The notes under the pieces were generated by a model. It saw only the letters and a list, made by a program, of their open reading frames with translations, was not told the DNA's origin and ran no database searches. Positions 35,654 through 45,098 of a stretch of DNA of 64,000 bases are shown here, one piece after another (within the stretch, counting starts at the first letter, position 1; the number at the start of each line of letters is the position of its first letter). Source of the stretch: Pauljensenia sp902373545. GTDB taxonomy: Bacteria; Actinomycetota; Actinomycetes; Actinomycetales; Actinomycetaceae. The stretch is from contig NZ_JAPWAG010000003.1 in the NCBI RefSeq assembly GCF_041432775.1, positions 62,001 through 126,000 of the forward strand. The letters are read 5' to 3'. A program made the translations under genes and the position numbers.

Positions 35654-36702
35654 GACGTGTACTCCCTGCGTGCGGTGTTGTGGCTGCGGGTGCGCGCGCG
35701 GCGCGCGGCGTTTTTATCGTCGTAGCGCTGGTAGGCGTCGATGATCGCGCCCACAAGCTCGTGGCGCACGACGTCGGCGCTGGTCAGGCGACAGAACTCG
35801 ATGTCGTCGATGTCACCCAGTATGCTTTCGACGACGGCCAGGCCCGAGGTCTGGCTGCCGGGCAGGTCGACCTGCGAGGCGTCGCCGGTGACGACGACCT
35901 TGGAGCCAAATCCGAGGCGGGTGAGGAACATCTTCATCTGGCCGACCGTCGTGTTCTGGGCCTCGTCCAAGATGATGAAGGAGTCGTTGAGGGTGCGTCC
36001 GCGCATGTAGGCCAGAGGCGCGACCTCGATGGTGCCGGCGGCCATGAGCTTGGGCAGGGCCTCGGGGTCGAGCATGTCGCCCAGGGCGTCGTAGAGGGGA
36101 CGCAGGTAGGGGTCGATCTTGTCGGTGAGGGAGCCGGGCAGGAAGCCAAGGTTCTCCCCTGCCTCGACGGCGGGGCGGGTCAGGACGATGCGGCGGACCT
36201 CGCCGGACAGGAGGCGGCGCACGGCCTGGGCCATGGCCAGGTAGGTCTTGCCCGTGCCCGCAGGGCCGATGCCGAAGACAACGGTGGCGCGGTCGATGGC
36301 GTCCGTGTAGGCCTTCTGGCCGGGGGTCTTGGGGCGGATCGAGCGTCCGCGCGCGGAGAGGATTTCCTCCGTGGGGGCCTCGCCCGAGGTGAGGCGTCCG
36401 AGTAGGCCGATGGCCTGTTCGACGGCGGTGGCATCCAGGGCGGTGCCGCGCCGGGCCATGCCGATGAGTTCTTCGAGGAGGCCGGCGGCCACGTCGATGT
36501 CCGCCTGGGATCCGGCCAGGGAGATGTCGCGGCCGGTCACGAGGAAGCGGACGTGCGGGAAACCCCGCTCGAGGGCGCGCAGAACCTGGTCTGCGATGCC
36601 GAGGACCGTGATCGGGTCCATGTCTGCGGGGATGGTGACGCGGCCCGTGGTGTGTGCGAGGGTGGCCGCCGACAGCGTCGGGGAAGTGTTCTCCGTAGTC
36701 AT
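35650..36702 (-). CDS. phoH: PhoH-like ATPase
   Basis: 350 residues. N-terminal KH-like segment, then a P-loop GPAGTGKTYLAMA, Walker B FIILDEAQNT and GDASQVDLPG, as in the PhoH family of ATPases/RNA helicases. Often linked to YbeY in RNA processing. First gene of a five-gene coupled run that ends with the UvrA-like gene. Its promoter must lie in the 67 bases between it and the divergent small ORF. Confidence 0.93.
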   Translation of the reverse strand: MTTENTSPTLSAATLAHTTGRVTIPADMDPITVLGIADQVLRALERGFPHVRFLVTGRDISLAGSQADIDVAAGLLEELIGMARRGTALDATAVEQAIGLLGRLTSGEAPTEEILSARGRSIRPKTPGQKAYTDAIDRATVVFGIGPAGTGKTYLAMAQAVRRLLSGEVRRIVLTRPAVEAGENLGFLPGSLTDKIDPYLRPLYDALGDMLDPEALPKLMAAGTIEVAPLAYMRGRTLNDSFIILDEAQNTTVGQMKMFLTRLGFGSKVVVTGDASQVDLPGSQTSGLAVVESILGDIDDIEFCRLTSADVVRHELVGAIIDAYQRYDDKNAARRARTRSHNTARREYTS

Positions 36703-36769
36703 ACTGCACCCATTCTACGCTGCCGCCCCATCTTCCTCACCCTCATTACCTTCGTATTAGCCTGTGTGT

Positions 36770-36892
36770 ATGAACAAACAGACCGTGCACGTAGAAGCTG
36801 TCGGCGAGGACCAGATTGATGCGTGGGTCGCAGGGGCAGAAGCAGGGTACGACGTTGAAATACTGCGGAAAAACGGCAGCTCTACACAATGA
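36770..36892 (+). CDS. Small ORF, possibly a truncated antitoxin
   Basis: Forty codons, MNKQTVHVEAVGEDQIDAWV then AGAEAGYDVEILRKNG and a premature-looking end. The segment IDAWVAGAEAGYDVE resembles the N-terminus of ribbon-helix-helix type antitoxins, which would normally run on for another 20-40 residues. No toxin gene is adjacent. Weak ribosome site. It may be a relic, or not translated at all. Confidence 0.35.
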   Translation: MNKQTVHVEAVGEDQIDAWVAGAEAGYDVEILRKNGSSTQ

Positions 36893-36933
36893 GAGCCCGT
36901 CAGCAGTATCACTCTCTTGTGGAAGAAAGAGCC

Positions 36934-39567
36934 ATGCCCACCCTCGTAGAGCTCGTTTCACACCCGCCACAGCTGCCGGTGACGCGCGCGCTGGGCGATA
37001 TCGCGGCGGCGGTGCGTCCGGGGGCATGCGCCGTGGTGACCGCTCCCCTGGGCACGGGTAAGACGACGTTGCTGCCGCCCGCGGTCGCGGTCGCGCTGGC
37101 GGAAGCGGGCACGAGCGGCCGGGTGCTCGTCACCCAGCCACGTCGCGTGGCCGCGCGCGCTGCGGCCCGCCGGATCGCCCGTCTGCTGGGCGAGGAGGTC
37201 GGCGGCCAGGTCGGCTATTCGGTGCGCGGTGATTCGCGGGTGAGCGAGAGGACGCGCGTGGAGATGGTGACGCCGGGCGTGGCGCTGCGCCGCTTGCAGC
37301 GCGACCCGGAGCTGCCGGGCGTGTCCGCCCTGGTCATCGACGAGTTCCACGAGCGGGACCTGGACACGGATTTGGCGCTGGCATTCGCGTTGGACGCCCG
37401 CTCGGCGCTGCGCGACGACCTGTTCATCGCCCTGACGTCGGCGACGCTGGAGGCCTCGCGCACGGTTTCCTGGCTGCGCGAGGCGACGGGCGAGGAGCCC
37501 GCTCTCGTTGATATTCCGGGCGATATCCATCCTCTGGAGCTGCGTTACGCTCCCCCGCCGCGCGGCGTGGAGGCCGTGGGGGCCATCGGGCATGAGCGCG
37601 TGGGCGTGCGCCGCGAGTACCTGTCCCACGTCGCCCGCACGGTGGAGGAGACGCTCGCATCCACGAGCGGTTCGGTGCTGGTGTTCCTGCCGGGCGTGGG
37701 TGAGATCGAGACCGTGCGCAGCAACCTGCACCTAGGCGACGTCCCAGTCCTGACGCTGCACGGTCAGCTCAGCGCCGCCGAGCAGGACCGCGCTCTGTCC
37801 CCCGCGAGCGCTCGTCGCGTCATCCTGTCGACGTCGATCGCGGAGTCGTCGCTGACCGTGCCGGGCGTGTCCGTCGTCGTGGATGCGGGCCTGGCGCGCG
37901 AGCCGCGCTTCGACGCCGGCCGTTCCCTGTCGTCGCTGGTCACGGTCCCCGCCTCGCTCGCGCGTCTCGAGCAGCGCGCTGGCCGCGCCGCTCGCACCGG
38001 ACCGGGCGTCGCCGTGCGCGTCATGGATCCCGTGGACGTCGCGCGCAGGCCCGCCCAGTCGGCGCCGGGGATCGCCACGCAGGATTTGACGGATGCGCGT
38101 CTCCAGGTCGCCGCGTGGGGCACGCCGGTGGAGGATCTTGCCTTGCTCAACGCTCCACCTGCGGGCATGTGGGAGGCCGCCGGGGAGCGTTTGTCCTCCT
38201 TGGGTGCCATCGACGAGGCCGGGGCCGCGACCGCTCTTGGCCGCACGCTGGCGTCCCTTCCCTTGGATCCGCCCCTGGGCAGGGCGTTGCTCGCGGCGAG
38301 TGGCGTCATTGGGGCGGTGAAGGCGGCGCGTTTCGTCGCGGTGTTGTCTGAGGACGTTCGCGCGCCGGGAGCGGACTTGGGTGGGTTGGAGAGGCGGCTG
38401 GGCCGCGGTGGATCCGGCAACTCGTCCGTTACCCGCGCCCTGGTGGCACGCGTCAAGGAGACTCAGGCGCGCCTGACGCGCCTCGCGTCCAGGCTGTCAG
38501 ACGGGGAGCTGGTGGGGGGCGTTCTGCCTGCCGTTCACGCCCCCGACGCGGCGCGCGGCGCGGGCGACTCCGGGGTGAGGCGGCAGAGCGCGCGCACCCG
38601 CGAGGACGAGCTGGCCCTGACGTGCGCGCTCGCCTACCCGCAGTGGATCGCGAGGCGTCGCCCGGCCTCGTCCGCGTACATCCTGGCGGGCGGCGTGGGG
38701 GCCGAGCTGCCCGAGGGTTCTCCTCTGGAGGGCCAGGAGTGGTTGGCGGTGGCTTCGATCGACCGGGCGCCTGCCTCGCGCCACGCGCGCATCCTCGCGG
38801 CGGTGCCCCTGTCGGAGGAGGACGCGCTGGCGGCAGGTTCGGCGCTGCTCGCCGAGGGGACCGACGCGCGCCTCGAGCGCGGCGTCCTGCGGGCGACCCG
38901 CACGCGCTCACTCGGGACGATCCCCCTGTCCTCGACCCCGGCAAAGGCCCTTGACCCCGAGGAGGCGACCGCACTGGTGGCGCAGCATCTGGCCGCCCGG
39001 GGGCTGGGCGAGCTCGGCTGGGGTAAGGAGGCCTCATCCTTGAGGGAGCGTCTGCACGCTCTCCACGAGGCGCTGGGCGATCCCTGGCCGGACGTGAGTG
39101 ACGAGGCCTTGGCGGGCAGCGCGGAGCAGTGGCTGGCCCCGTGGGGGCGTCGCCTCGCGTCGGGTTCTCCCCTGTCGCAGGTGTCGATGCTGGAGGTGCT
39201 GCGCGCGATGCTGCCGTGGCCGCAGGCGGCGCGCCTGGATGAGCTTGCCCCCGAGAAGCTACCGATTCCTTCCGGAGGGACGCGGCCGATCGACTGGAGC
39301 GGGGCGCACCCGGTGCTGACCCTGCGCGTGCAGCAGGCGTTTGGGTGGACGGACACGCCGCGCTTGCTCGATGGACGCGTGCCCCTGGTGTTGCACCTGA
39401 CGGACCCGGCGGGGCGGCCCGCTGCGGTCACCTCGGACCTGACGTCGTTTTGGGCGGGACCCTATCGGGACGTGCGCGCCCAGCTACGCGGGCGTTACCC
39501 CAAGCACCCGTGGCCTGAGGATCCGCTGCACGCCGAGCCCACGAACCGCGCTAAGCGGCGGAGCTAG
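36934..39567 (+). CDS. hrpB: ATP-dependent helicase HrpB
   Basis: DEAH-type helicase of 877 residues. Motif I PLGTGKTTL, motif II DEFHERDL (F in place of A or C in the DExH box), motif III LTSATLEA, motif VI QRAGRAART; the C-terminal half has the HrpB-specific domain ending in PWPEDP-like residues (YPKHPWPEDPLHAEPTNR). Start at ATG 36934 after GGAAGAAAG rather than 36889. The biological role of HrpB is poorly known in any species. Confidence 0.92.
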   Translation: MPTLVELVSHPPQLPVTRALGDIAAAVRPGACAVVTAPLGTGKTTLLPPAVAVALAEAGTSGRVLVTQPRRVAARAAARRIARLLGEEVGGQVGYSVRGDSRVSERTRVEMVTPGVALRRLQRDPELPGVSALVIDEFHERDLDTDLALAFALDARSALRDDLFIALTSATLEASRTVSWLREATGEEPALVDIPGDIHPLELRYAPPPRGVEAVGAIGHERVGVRREYLSHVARTVEETLASTSGSVLVFLPGVGEIETVRSNLHLGDVPVLTLHGQLSAAEQDRALSPASARRVILSTSIAESSLTVPGVSVVVDAGLAREPRFDAGRSLSSLVTVPASLARLEQRAGRAARTGPGVAVRVMDPVDVARRPAQSAPGIATQDLTDARLQVAAWGTPVEDLALLNAPPAGMWEAAGERLSSLGAIDEAGAATALGRTLASLPLDPPLGRALLAASGVIGAVKAARFVAVLSEDVRAPGADLGGLERRLGRGGSGNSSVTRALVARVKETQARLTRLASRLSDGELVGGVLPAVHAPDAARGAGDSGVRRQSARTREDELALTCALAYPQWIARRRPASSAYILAGGVGAELPEGSPLEGQEWLAVASIDRAPASRHARILAAVPLSEEDALAAGSALLAEGTDARLERGVLRATRTRSLGTIPLSSTPAKALDPEEATALVAQHLAARGLGELGWGKEASSLRERLHALHEALGDPWPDVSDEALAGSAEQWLAPWGRRLASGSPLSQVSMLEVLRAMLPWPQAARLDELAPEKLPIPSGGTRPIDWSGAHPVLTLRVQQAFGWTDTPRLLDGRVPLVLHLTDPAGRPAAVTSDLTSFWAGPYRDVRAQLRGRYPKHPWPEDPLHAEPTNRAKRRS

Positions 39568-39616
39568 CGGAAAGTGCGCGCGAGCACGCGGAGCCTCACT
39601 CGGAGACACAAGCGAG

Positions 39617-40006
39617 TCAGCACGGTGACTCGACGGGGATTCCGCTCTTGCGCGCCGCGTCAGCCATACGTTTGTCGTAGGTGACGATGGCTTGGAGATC
39701 GCGGCCAATCGACAGTGCGGCGGCCAGGTGCAACGCGTCGAGGCTACGCAGCTCCACGGGCAGGAGCCGCCCCGCCAGGTCGAACATCTCAGTGTCGAAG
39801 GTCAGCGTGGAAAAACTCCACAGAAGCTGGCGCACCTGGGAAGCATCCGCTCCCCGGCGCACGCACGCGCGCATCAGTTCCGTGCGCGACAGTTCACTGG
39901 TCCACAAGCCGCAGTCGGCGCGGTTGATGAACGTCTCGAGCGCCTCTGTCCCCTCCTCGGGGATGATGAGCTTGACGAGCGCCGACGTGTCGAAGTAGAG
40001 CGCCAT
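39617..40006 (-). CDS. vapC: VapC-type PIN-domain toxin
   Basis: Probable endoribonuclease of a type II toxin-antitoxin system, 129 residues. The acidic PIN residues are visible: D6 in YFDTSALVK, E43 in SRTELMRA, D94 in SLDALHLAA and D114 in TYDKRM. Its ATG overlaps the antitoxin stop by one base, the usual coupling. Target RNA unknown. Gene appears intact. Confidence 0.9.
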   Translation of the reverse strand: MALYFDTSALVKLIIPEEGTEALETFINRADCGLWTSELSRTELMRACVRRGADASQVRQLLWSFSTLTFDTEMFDLAGRLLPVELRSLDALHLAAALSIGRDLQAIVTYDKRMADAARKSGIPVESPC

Positions 40007-40278
40007 TAGTAGCGCTCTTCATCGCGCAGTTGCTGGAGAACCGGGCTGAGTGGAGGCCCTGTCGTCGGCTTTGTCGACGCGCGGTACTCCTCGTAGGTCC
40101 GAGTGGCGGGGGTTATCAACCCGCGCTCGCGGAGCCGCTCGATCGATGAGTTCACAAGGGGGCTCATCTGCGCGACCGGGCGGCCGCGATCAGTGATGGT
40201 GATGACCTGGCCGGCGGCAACCTTGGCGACCACCTGGGAAGCATTTTGACGCAGTTCGCGAATACCAACAGTCTCCAT
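40006..40278 (-). CDS. Phd/YefM-type antitoxin
   Basis: 90-residue antitoxin. N-terminal DNA-binding fold METVGIRELRQNASQVVAKV and ITITDRGRPVAQM; the C-terminal half, with SIERLRERGLI, should wrap the VapC toxin. Its start codon sits inside a perfect 13-bp dyad (40273-40301), which suggests tight autoregulation and perhaps a leaderless message. Confidence 0.9.
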   Translation of the reverse strand: METVGIRELRQNASQVVAKVAAGQVITITDRGRPVAQMSPLVNSSIERLRERGLITPATRTYEEYRASTKPTTGPPLSPVLQQLRDEERY

Positions 40279-40301
40279 GTGCTACATGGTAGCACATGGA
40301 G
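40273..40301 (-). promoter_or_regulatory. Autoregulatory palindrome of the toxin-antitoxin operon
   Basis: CTCCATGTGCTAC (40273-40285), ATG spacer, GTAGCACATGGAG (40289-40301): perfect dyad that includes the antitoxin start codon (40276-40278). Confidence 0.75.
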
Positions 40302-40318
40302 CGTGGCGACAAACTTCG

Positions 40319-40573
40319 TCAGTCCTGCAGCTTGCCGACTATGCCCCGCCCGTCAGGGAGGTTTTTGGACGGCATGCGGTAAGCGTCGAGGTCCGCCATG
40401 GCGGGACGCTCGAGCCCCAAGTCGCGCAACTGCTGGTACGTCGACATGCGCACAGGACCAAGCTCGGCGACAGGCTGGCCTTCTTGTGTGAGCGTGACGA
40501 CTTCCCCGGATGAGGCCCGCGCGAGCGCAGCACCTACATCCTCTTTGAAATCACCAATTTCTAGAGCCCTCAT
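40319..40573 (-). CDS. Orphan Phd/YefM-like antitoxin
   Basis: 84 residues from ATG 40573: MRALEIGDFKEDVGAALARA, then EVVTLTQEGQPVAEL, the Phd fold. The C-terminal part (YQQLRDLGLERPAM) differs from the neighbouring antitoxin. No toxin follows it directly; its stop is 40 bases upstream of the next antitoxin's start, so it could form one transcript with that pair. A longer frame to 40624 is unlikely. Confidence 0.75.
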   Translation of the reverse strand: MRALEIGDFKEDVGAALARASSGEVVTLTQEGQPVAELGPVRMSTYQQLRDLGLERPAMADLDAYRMPSKNLPDGRGIVGKLQD

Positions 40574-40772
40574 AGCTCTATTCAAGCATGCCGGAGGCAC
40601 TTTCAACGAGTGCGACGACCACACTATGACACAGCGCTCCTATACAACAGCCAAACGGCTGATATCGAGCCGTATTCGCGTGAGAAGTGACACGCCCGGG
40701 GTGTTCACCCTGTGGAATAGTTCCAGCTCGCGCGCGTTTCATCAGTATCACCTCACCAAGACAAGGAGAACC

Positions 40773-42173
40773 ATGTCCACGAACGAAATCGAGACCGTCG
40801 ATCTGCTGGTTGTTGGCGGCGGCAAGGCCGGAAAGTCCCTGGCGATGGAGCGCGCGAAGGCCGGCTGGAAGGTGGCCATGGTCGAGCGCCAGTTCATTGG
40901 CGGCACGTGCATCAACGTGGCGTGCATCCCCACGAAGTCGCTGGTGAACTCAGCGCGTCGCCTCAGCGATGCGCGCACGGACGAGGCCTTCGGCATCGTC
41001 GGCACCGAGGGTGCGCGCGTCGAACTGGGCAAGCTCCGCGCCCACAAGGAGGGCATCGTCGGCGCCATGGTGGGCGCGCACGAGAAGATGTTCGCGGCCC
41101 CCGGTCTGGATTTCATTCGCGGCGAGGCTCGTTTCACGGGTGAGCGCACGGTGACCGTCGCTCTTGAGGACGGCGGCGAGCGCCAGATTCGCGGCGAGCG
41201 CGTCCTCATCAACCTGGGTTCGCGCCCCGCGCGTCCCGCGATCCCCGGCCTGTGGGAGTCGGGCGCGTGGACGAACGAGGAGATCCTGCGCCTCGAGGAG
41301 CTTCCCGCCTCCCTGGCGATCATCGGCGCCAGCTACATCGGCGTGGAGTTCGCCTCCATGATGGCGACCTTCGGCGTGGAGGTCACGCTCATCTCGTCGG
41401 GCGATCACGTGCTGCCGCGCGAGGACGAGGACGCGGCGCGCGTCGTCGAGGCTGGCCTGGAGGCCGCGGGCGTGCGGATCCTGCCGGGCGTGCGCGCCGA
41501 ATCCGCGTCGCGCGAGGGTTCCACGACGACCCTGACCCTCTCCGACGGCTCGACGGTGTCGGCCGAGGCGGTCCTGGTGGCCGTGGGTCGCGTTCCCAAC
41601 ACGGATGGGATCGGCCTGGACGAGGCCGGGGTTGAGCTGACCGATCGCGGTTTCGTCGCGGTGGATGAGCACCTGCGCACCTCTGCCGAGGGCGTGTGGG
41701 CGGCCGGTGACTGCGCGGGCACGCCCATGTTCACGCACGCCTCCTGGTCGGACTTCCGCATCATCCGCGCCCAGCTGACCGGCGCATCCCTGGATGATCC
41801 GACGACCACCACGAAGGGCCGTACGATCCCCTACGCCGTGTTCGCCACCCCCGAGCTGGCCCGCATCGGCCTGTCTGAGACCGAGGCGCGCGAGGCCGGT
41901 CTCGACGTGCGTATCGCGAAGGTCCCCACGGCCGCAATCCCGCGCGCCAAGACGCTGCGCTACGCCGGCGAGGGCTTCTGGAAGGCCGTCGTGGATGCGA
42001 ACACTCACCAGATCCTGGGCGCGACCCTCCTGGGCCCGAACGTCTCCGAGGTCATCACGGCCGTGCATGTCGCCATGGCTGGCGGCCTGACCTACGAGCA
42101 GCTGCGCTTCCTGCCGATCGCGCACCCGACCATGGGTGAGGGCCTGCAGGTTCTCTTCGATTCGCTCGGCTGA
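40773..42173 (+). CDS. FAD/NAD(P)-dependent disulfide oxidoreductase
   Basis: 466-residue class I pyridine nucleotide-disulfide reductase. FAD-binding LLVVGGGKAGKS, redox-active pair in GGTCINVACIPTK, NAD(P)-binding around IIGASYIGVEFASMM, FAD motif VWAAGDCAG and catalytic C-terminal histidine in IAHPTMGEGL. Close relatives include mercuric reductase-like proteins, dihydrolipoamide dehydrogenase and mycothione reductase; no extra heavy-metal domain is present and the substrate is not decidable. Start chosen at ATG 40773 after AAGGAG. Not part of an evident operon. Confidence 0.85.
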   Translation: MSTNEIETVDLLVVGGGKAGKSLAMERAKAGWKVAMVERQFIGGTCINVACIPTKSLVNSARRLSDARTDEAFGIVGTEGARVELGKLRAHKEGIVGAMVGAHEKMFAAPGLDFIRGEARFTGERTVTVALEDGGERQIRGERVLINLGSRPARPAIPGLWESGAWTNEEILRLEELPASLAIIGASYIGVEFASMMATFGVEVTLISSGDHVLPREDEDAARVVEAGLEAAGVRILPGVRAESASREGSTTTLTLSDGSTVSAEAVLVAVGRVPNTDGIGLDEAGVELTDRGFVAVDEHLRTSAEGVWAAGDCAGTPMFTHASWSDFRIIRAQLTGASLDDPTTTTKGRTIPYAVFATPELARIGLSETEAREAGLDVRIAKVPTAAIPRAKTLRYAGEGFWKAVVDANTHQILGATLLGPNVSEVITAVHVAMAGGLTYEQLRFLPIAHPTMGEGLQVLFDSLG

Positions 42174-42220
42174 GGCCTCAGCGCGAGGCCCGGCCACGGC
42201 CTCGTCCCACAAACGAATAC

Positions 42221-42257
42221 GCGGGTGGGTCCGAACTCTTCGTTCGGACCCACCCGC
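42221..42257. terminator. Bidirectional terminator
   Basis: GCGGGTGGGTCCGAAC (42221-42236) pairs perfectly with 42242-42257, between convergent genes. Two copies of decamer CGGCCTCGTC (42197, 42306) flank it. Confidence 0.85.
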
Positions 42258-42324
42258 TTGCGTTCCTCACCCAGCGCGAGGTCAGAGGACCATGGGAGCG
42301 GCCCCCGGCCTCGTCAATGGGCGC

Positions 42325-44697
42325 TTAGCGCACCAGCGCTCCGAAGGAGTTGAAGGTGTACCAGGTGCCGTCGATCTGGACGCGGCCGGTCACCATCTGG
42401 CCGGACTCGTTCAGGTAGTACCACGTGCCGCCGTAGTTGACCCAGCCGGTCGCCATGGCGCCCGACTCCTGCAGGTAGTACCAAGAACCGGCGATCTTCG
42501 TCCAGCCCGTGGCCATCTTGCCGGAGTCAGCCAGGTAGAACCAGGAGCCGTTCACCTCGGTCCAGCCGGTCATCATCGCGCCCGAGTCACCCATGTAGTA
42601 CCACGAGTCGGCGACCTTGGCCCAGCCCATCGCGATGCGGCCGGACGTGCCCGCCCAGTGCCACGCGCCGTCGTAGGACAGCCAACCGGTGCCCATGATG
42701 CCCTTCTCGTCGAAGTAGTAGGTGCCGTCGCCGATGACGAGCGGACCGTTCGTGGCGCAGGTGTCGTCGGCGTAGCAGAACTTCCAGCCGGCGGGGTCGT
42801 TGGTCCACGCGCCACCCTCGTGCGCCGACGCGTCGAAGTGGAAGTGGATCGAATCGGTGACGTCGTCATCCGCGCGCGGGTCCTTGTTGCGGCCCTCGGC
42901 GCTGATGGTGACGGTGGAGAAGGGGTTCTCCCCGGCCAGGGTGGCCGTGTCGTAGGGGCCAGCGAGCAGGACAACCTGGTTGCCGGTGAAGTCGCCGGTG
43001 CCCTCAACCGTGACGGGCTCCTTGTCCACGACCTGCATGGTGGCCTTGGTGACGGGGCCGGAGACGGTCGCGCGCACGTAGATCGTACCGGCAACGTGAG
43101 CGTCGGCCAGGGGGCGCCAGTCGCTGCCGCCGTCGAAGGAGTACTCGACGCTGCCGAGGATCGGCTGGGGCTGGTCCTTCAGGACCGCGTCGAGGGCGTT
43201 GACCAGGCCCGCGCCGCGGTATTCCTTGCCATCCTCGGGGGCAGCGAGGCGGTCGTAGGTGTAGCCGGCCTGCTTCTTCATGAGGGCGATGACCTGGTCA
43301 GCCGTGTAGTCGGGGTGGATCTGCTTGACCAGAGCGGCGACGCCCGCCGCGTGCGGGGAGGCCATGGACGTGCCCGACAGGTAGCCGAACGGCGGGTCCT
43401 TCTCCCAGGTGGGCATGGTGGACCAGATGCGCTGGCCGGGGGCGGCCACGTCGACCGAGGTCGTGCCGTAGTTGGAGAATCCGGCGCGCTCAAGCTTCGC
43501 CGTAGCCGGGTCGGTGCCCGTGGGCAGCTTGAGGGCGGAGACGGACAGGACCGAATCGTTGAGCATGGCCGGGACGTCAATGCCGCCCGCGACGTTACGC
43601 TCGACGGCCGCACCCTCAACGTCGTTCGGGGAGTCCTTGTCGATCGTCGGGTTGTCGTGGTCGTCGTTGGAGTTACCCTCGGCGGCGAAGTTAACGACGC
43701 CGTGGAGCTTCGCGTAGCGCACCGCGCGCGTGGCCACCTCGAGGCCCGCGGCCTGGGAGGCCTCGTTGGGCATCCAGAAGGCGTAGGGGTCCATGTAGTA
43801 GCTGGAGTTCGAGATGTCGACGTCGTGCTCGGCCGCCCAGTCGAAGGCGCAGGTCACGTACTCGGGGTAGAACGAGCCGGCCTTGTTGGAGGTCTTGATG
43901 GCGATGAGCGTCGCGTCGGGGGCCACGCCGTCCACACCGTAGCCGTTGTGCGAGGCCGCGATGGTGCCGGCGACGTGCGTGCCGTGGTAGTGGTCATCCT
44001 TCCAGGCCGAAGGGTCCTGGTTGGGGATGCCGTTGACCTGGCAGCCGACCGAGCGCGAGGCGTCGATGCGGTCCTTCAAGTCCTGGTGGTCGGGGTCGAT
44101 GCCGGTGTCCATGACGGCGACGGTGACCGTGGCGCGGGGCACGTCGACCTGTTGGGCGTCGACCGCGCCGATGGCAGACAGGCCCCAGGCGTTGGCGTCA
44201 CCCTCGTCGGGGGTGAAGTCGTTGAGCTGGGAGTCGGCGGACAGGCCGGTCTCATGCTCGGCGGCGGCCTCGTTGACGGCGGCCGCTTCGGCCTCGGTCT
44301 TCGTGGGCTGCTCGGTGCGGACCTCGTCACCGGTGACGGTCTTGTAGCGGGTGGGGCCGATCGAGTCGTAGGAGATGCCCGCGGCGACGAGGCTCTTGCC
44401 CAGGTCGGGCGCGTAGGCGGCCTTCACGGACTGGGCGAAGAAGGAGTTGAACTCGGGGTACTGGGCCAGGACGACGCCGCCTTCCGAGGCCTTGGAGACG
44501 GCCGCGTTGAAGTCGTAGCGTGAGGCCGTGGCGGGCAGGTTGACCGCGTAGTTCATGACCTCGTCCTGGGCGCGCGCCTCAGAGGTGATTCCCGCGACGC
44601 CTTCGGCGTGGGAGGGGGCCCCGAACGCGGTGAGTGTCAAGCCGACCGCGAGGGCAGCTCCTCCCGCGATGAGGGCCTTCCATGTGCGTTGATGCAT
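42325..44697 (-). CDS. Secreted subtilisin-like protease with cell-wall-binding repeats
   Basis: 790 residues. A signal peptide (MHQRTWKALIAGGAALAV to about residue 31) and a propeptide precede an S8 protease domain: Asp in AVMDTGIDPDH (about 197), His in HGTHVAG (about 238), oxyanion Asn in AAEGNSND (about 342), Ser in SGTSMASPHAAG (about 444). After a linker domain the last 150 residues are six or seven roughly 20-residue aromatic/Gly repeats (GWTEVNGSWFYLADSGKMAT type), the choline/glucan-binding CW_binding pattern of wall-attached proteins. No LPxTG. ATG 44697 follows GAGGAA. Likely acts at the cell surface on host or self proteins. Confidence 0.92.
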   Translation of the reverse strand: MHQRTWKALIAGGAALAVGLTLTAFGAPSHAEGVAGITSEARAQDEVMNYAVNLPATASRYDFNAAVSKASEGGVVLAQYPEFNSFFAQSVKAAYAPDLGKSLVAAGISYDSIGPTRYKTVTGDEVRTEQPTKTEAEAAAVNEAAAEHETGLSADSQLNDFTPDEGDANAWGLSAIGAVDAQQVDVPRATVTVAVMDTGIDPDHQDLKDRIDASRSVGCQVNGIPNQDPSAWKDDHYHGTHVAGTIAASHNGYGVDGVAPDATLIAIKTSNKAGSFYPEYVTCAFDWAAEHDVDISNSSYYMDPYAFWMPNEASQAAGLEVATRAVRYAKLHGVVNFAAEGNSNDDHDNPTIDKDSPNDVEGAAVERNVAGGIDVPAMLNDSVLSVSALKLPTGTDPATAKLERAGFSNYGTTSVDVAAPGQRIWSTMPTWEKDPPFGYLSGTSMASPHAAGVAALVKQIHPDYTADQVIALMKKQAGYTYDRLAAPEDGKEYRGAGLVNALDAVLKDQPQPILGSVEYSFDGGSDWRPLADAHVAGTIYVRATVSGPVTKATMQVVDKEPVTVEGTGDFTGNQVVLLAGPYDTATLAGENPFSTVTISAEGRNKDPRADDDVTDSIHFHFDASAHEGGAWTNDPAGWKFCYADDTCATNGPLVIGDGTYYFDEKGIMGTGWLSYDGAWHWAGTSGRIAMGWAKVADSWYYMGDSGAMMTGWTEVNGSWFYLADSGKMATGWTKIAGSWYYLQESGAMATGWVNYGGTWYYLNESGQMVTGRVQIDGTWYTFNSFGALVR

Positions 44698-45098
44698 CAG
44701 AGTTCCTCGTTTCTGTACTAATGGAGACGCGACCACCAGGTCAGCCTAGAGCGCGCGCCATGTCACAATGATCCCAAGGTTGTTGACAAACGTTCCACAG
44801 GGTTTCACATTTTAAGAAGTCTTGACCCATTTTCCAAGGCTTTCTTGTACCGCACACACCATTCCCCGCCGATCAGAGACAGACCCAGCCAAATTGCCAC
44901 ACCAAGTCCAACAGCTAACTTGACACTCTTTCAGAATTCGAAATTTCACGCAGACTTTGCATCGCGCCAGCGCTGCCCGGCAGACATTATCTCAAACTTC
45001 GGCAATTCAACAGACAACTTGACAGGTGGCCATGTTTCCGGCGATCAAATGTGGTAGCGTCAGAGACGACAGTCACACGCGAGTGATGGGAGGCACCG
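44698..45098. other. Non-coding region upstream of the CRISPR-cas operon
   Basis: A 400-base stretch, AT-richer than its surroundings, between the divergent protease gene and cas6. No ORF is supported. It should hold the effector operon promoter: TTGACA at about 45017 and a TGTGGTAGCGT extended -10-like element near 45049-45059 are candidates, but their spacing is not ideal. The cas6 ribosome site GGGAGG lies at the end. Confidence 0.4.

Noticed and set aside
42136..44523. A nearly 800-codon open frame on the plus strand
   Set aside because: Antisense to the subtilase gene; composition is Val/Gly/Arg-rich and has no domain pattern.
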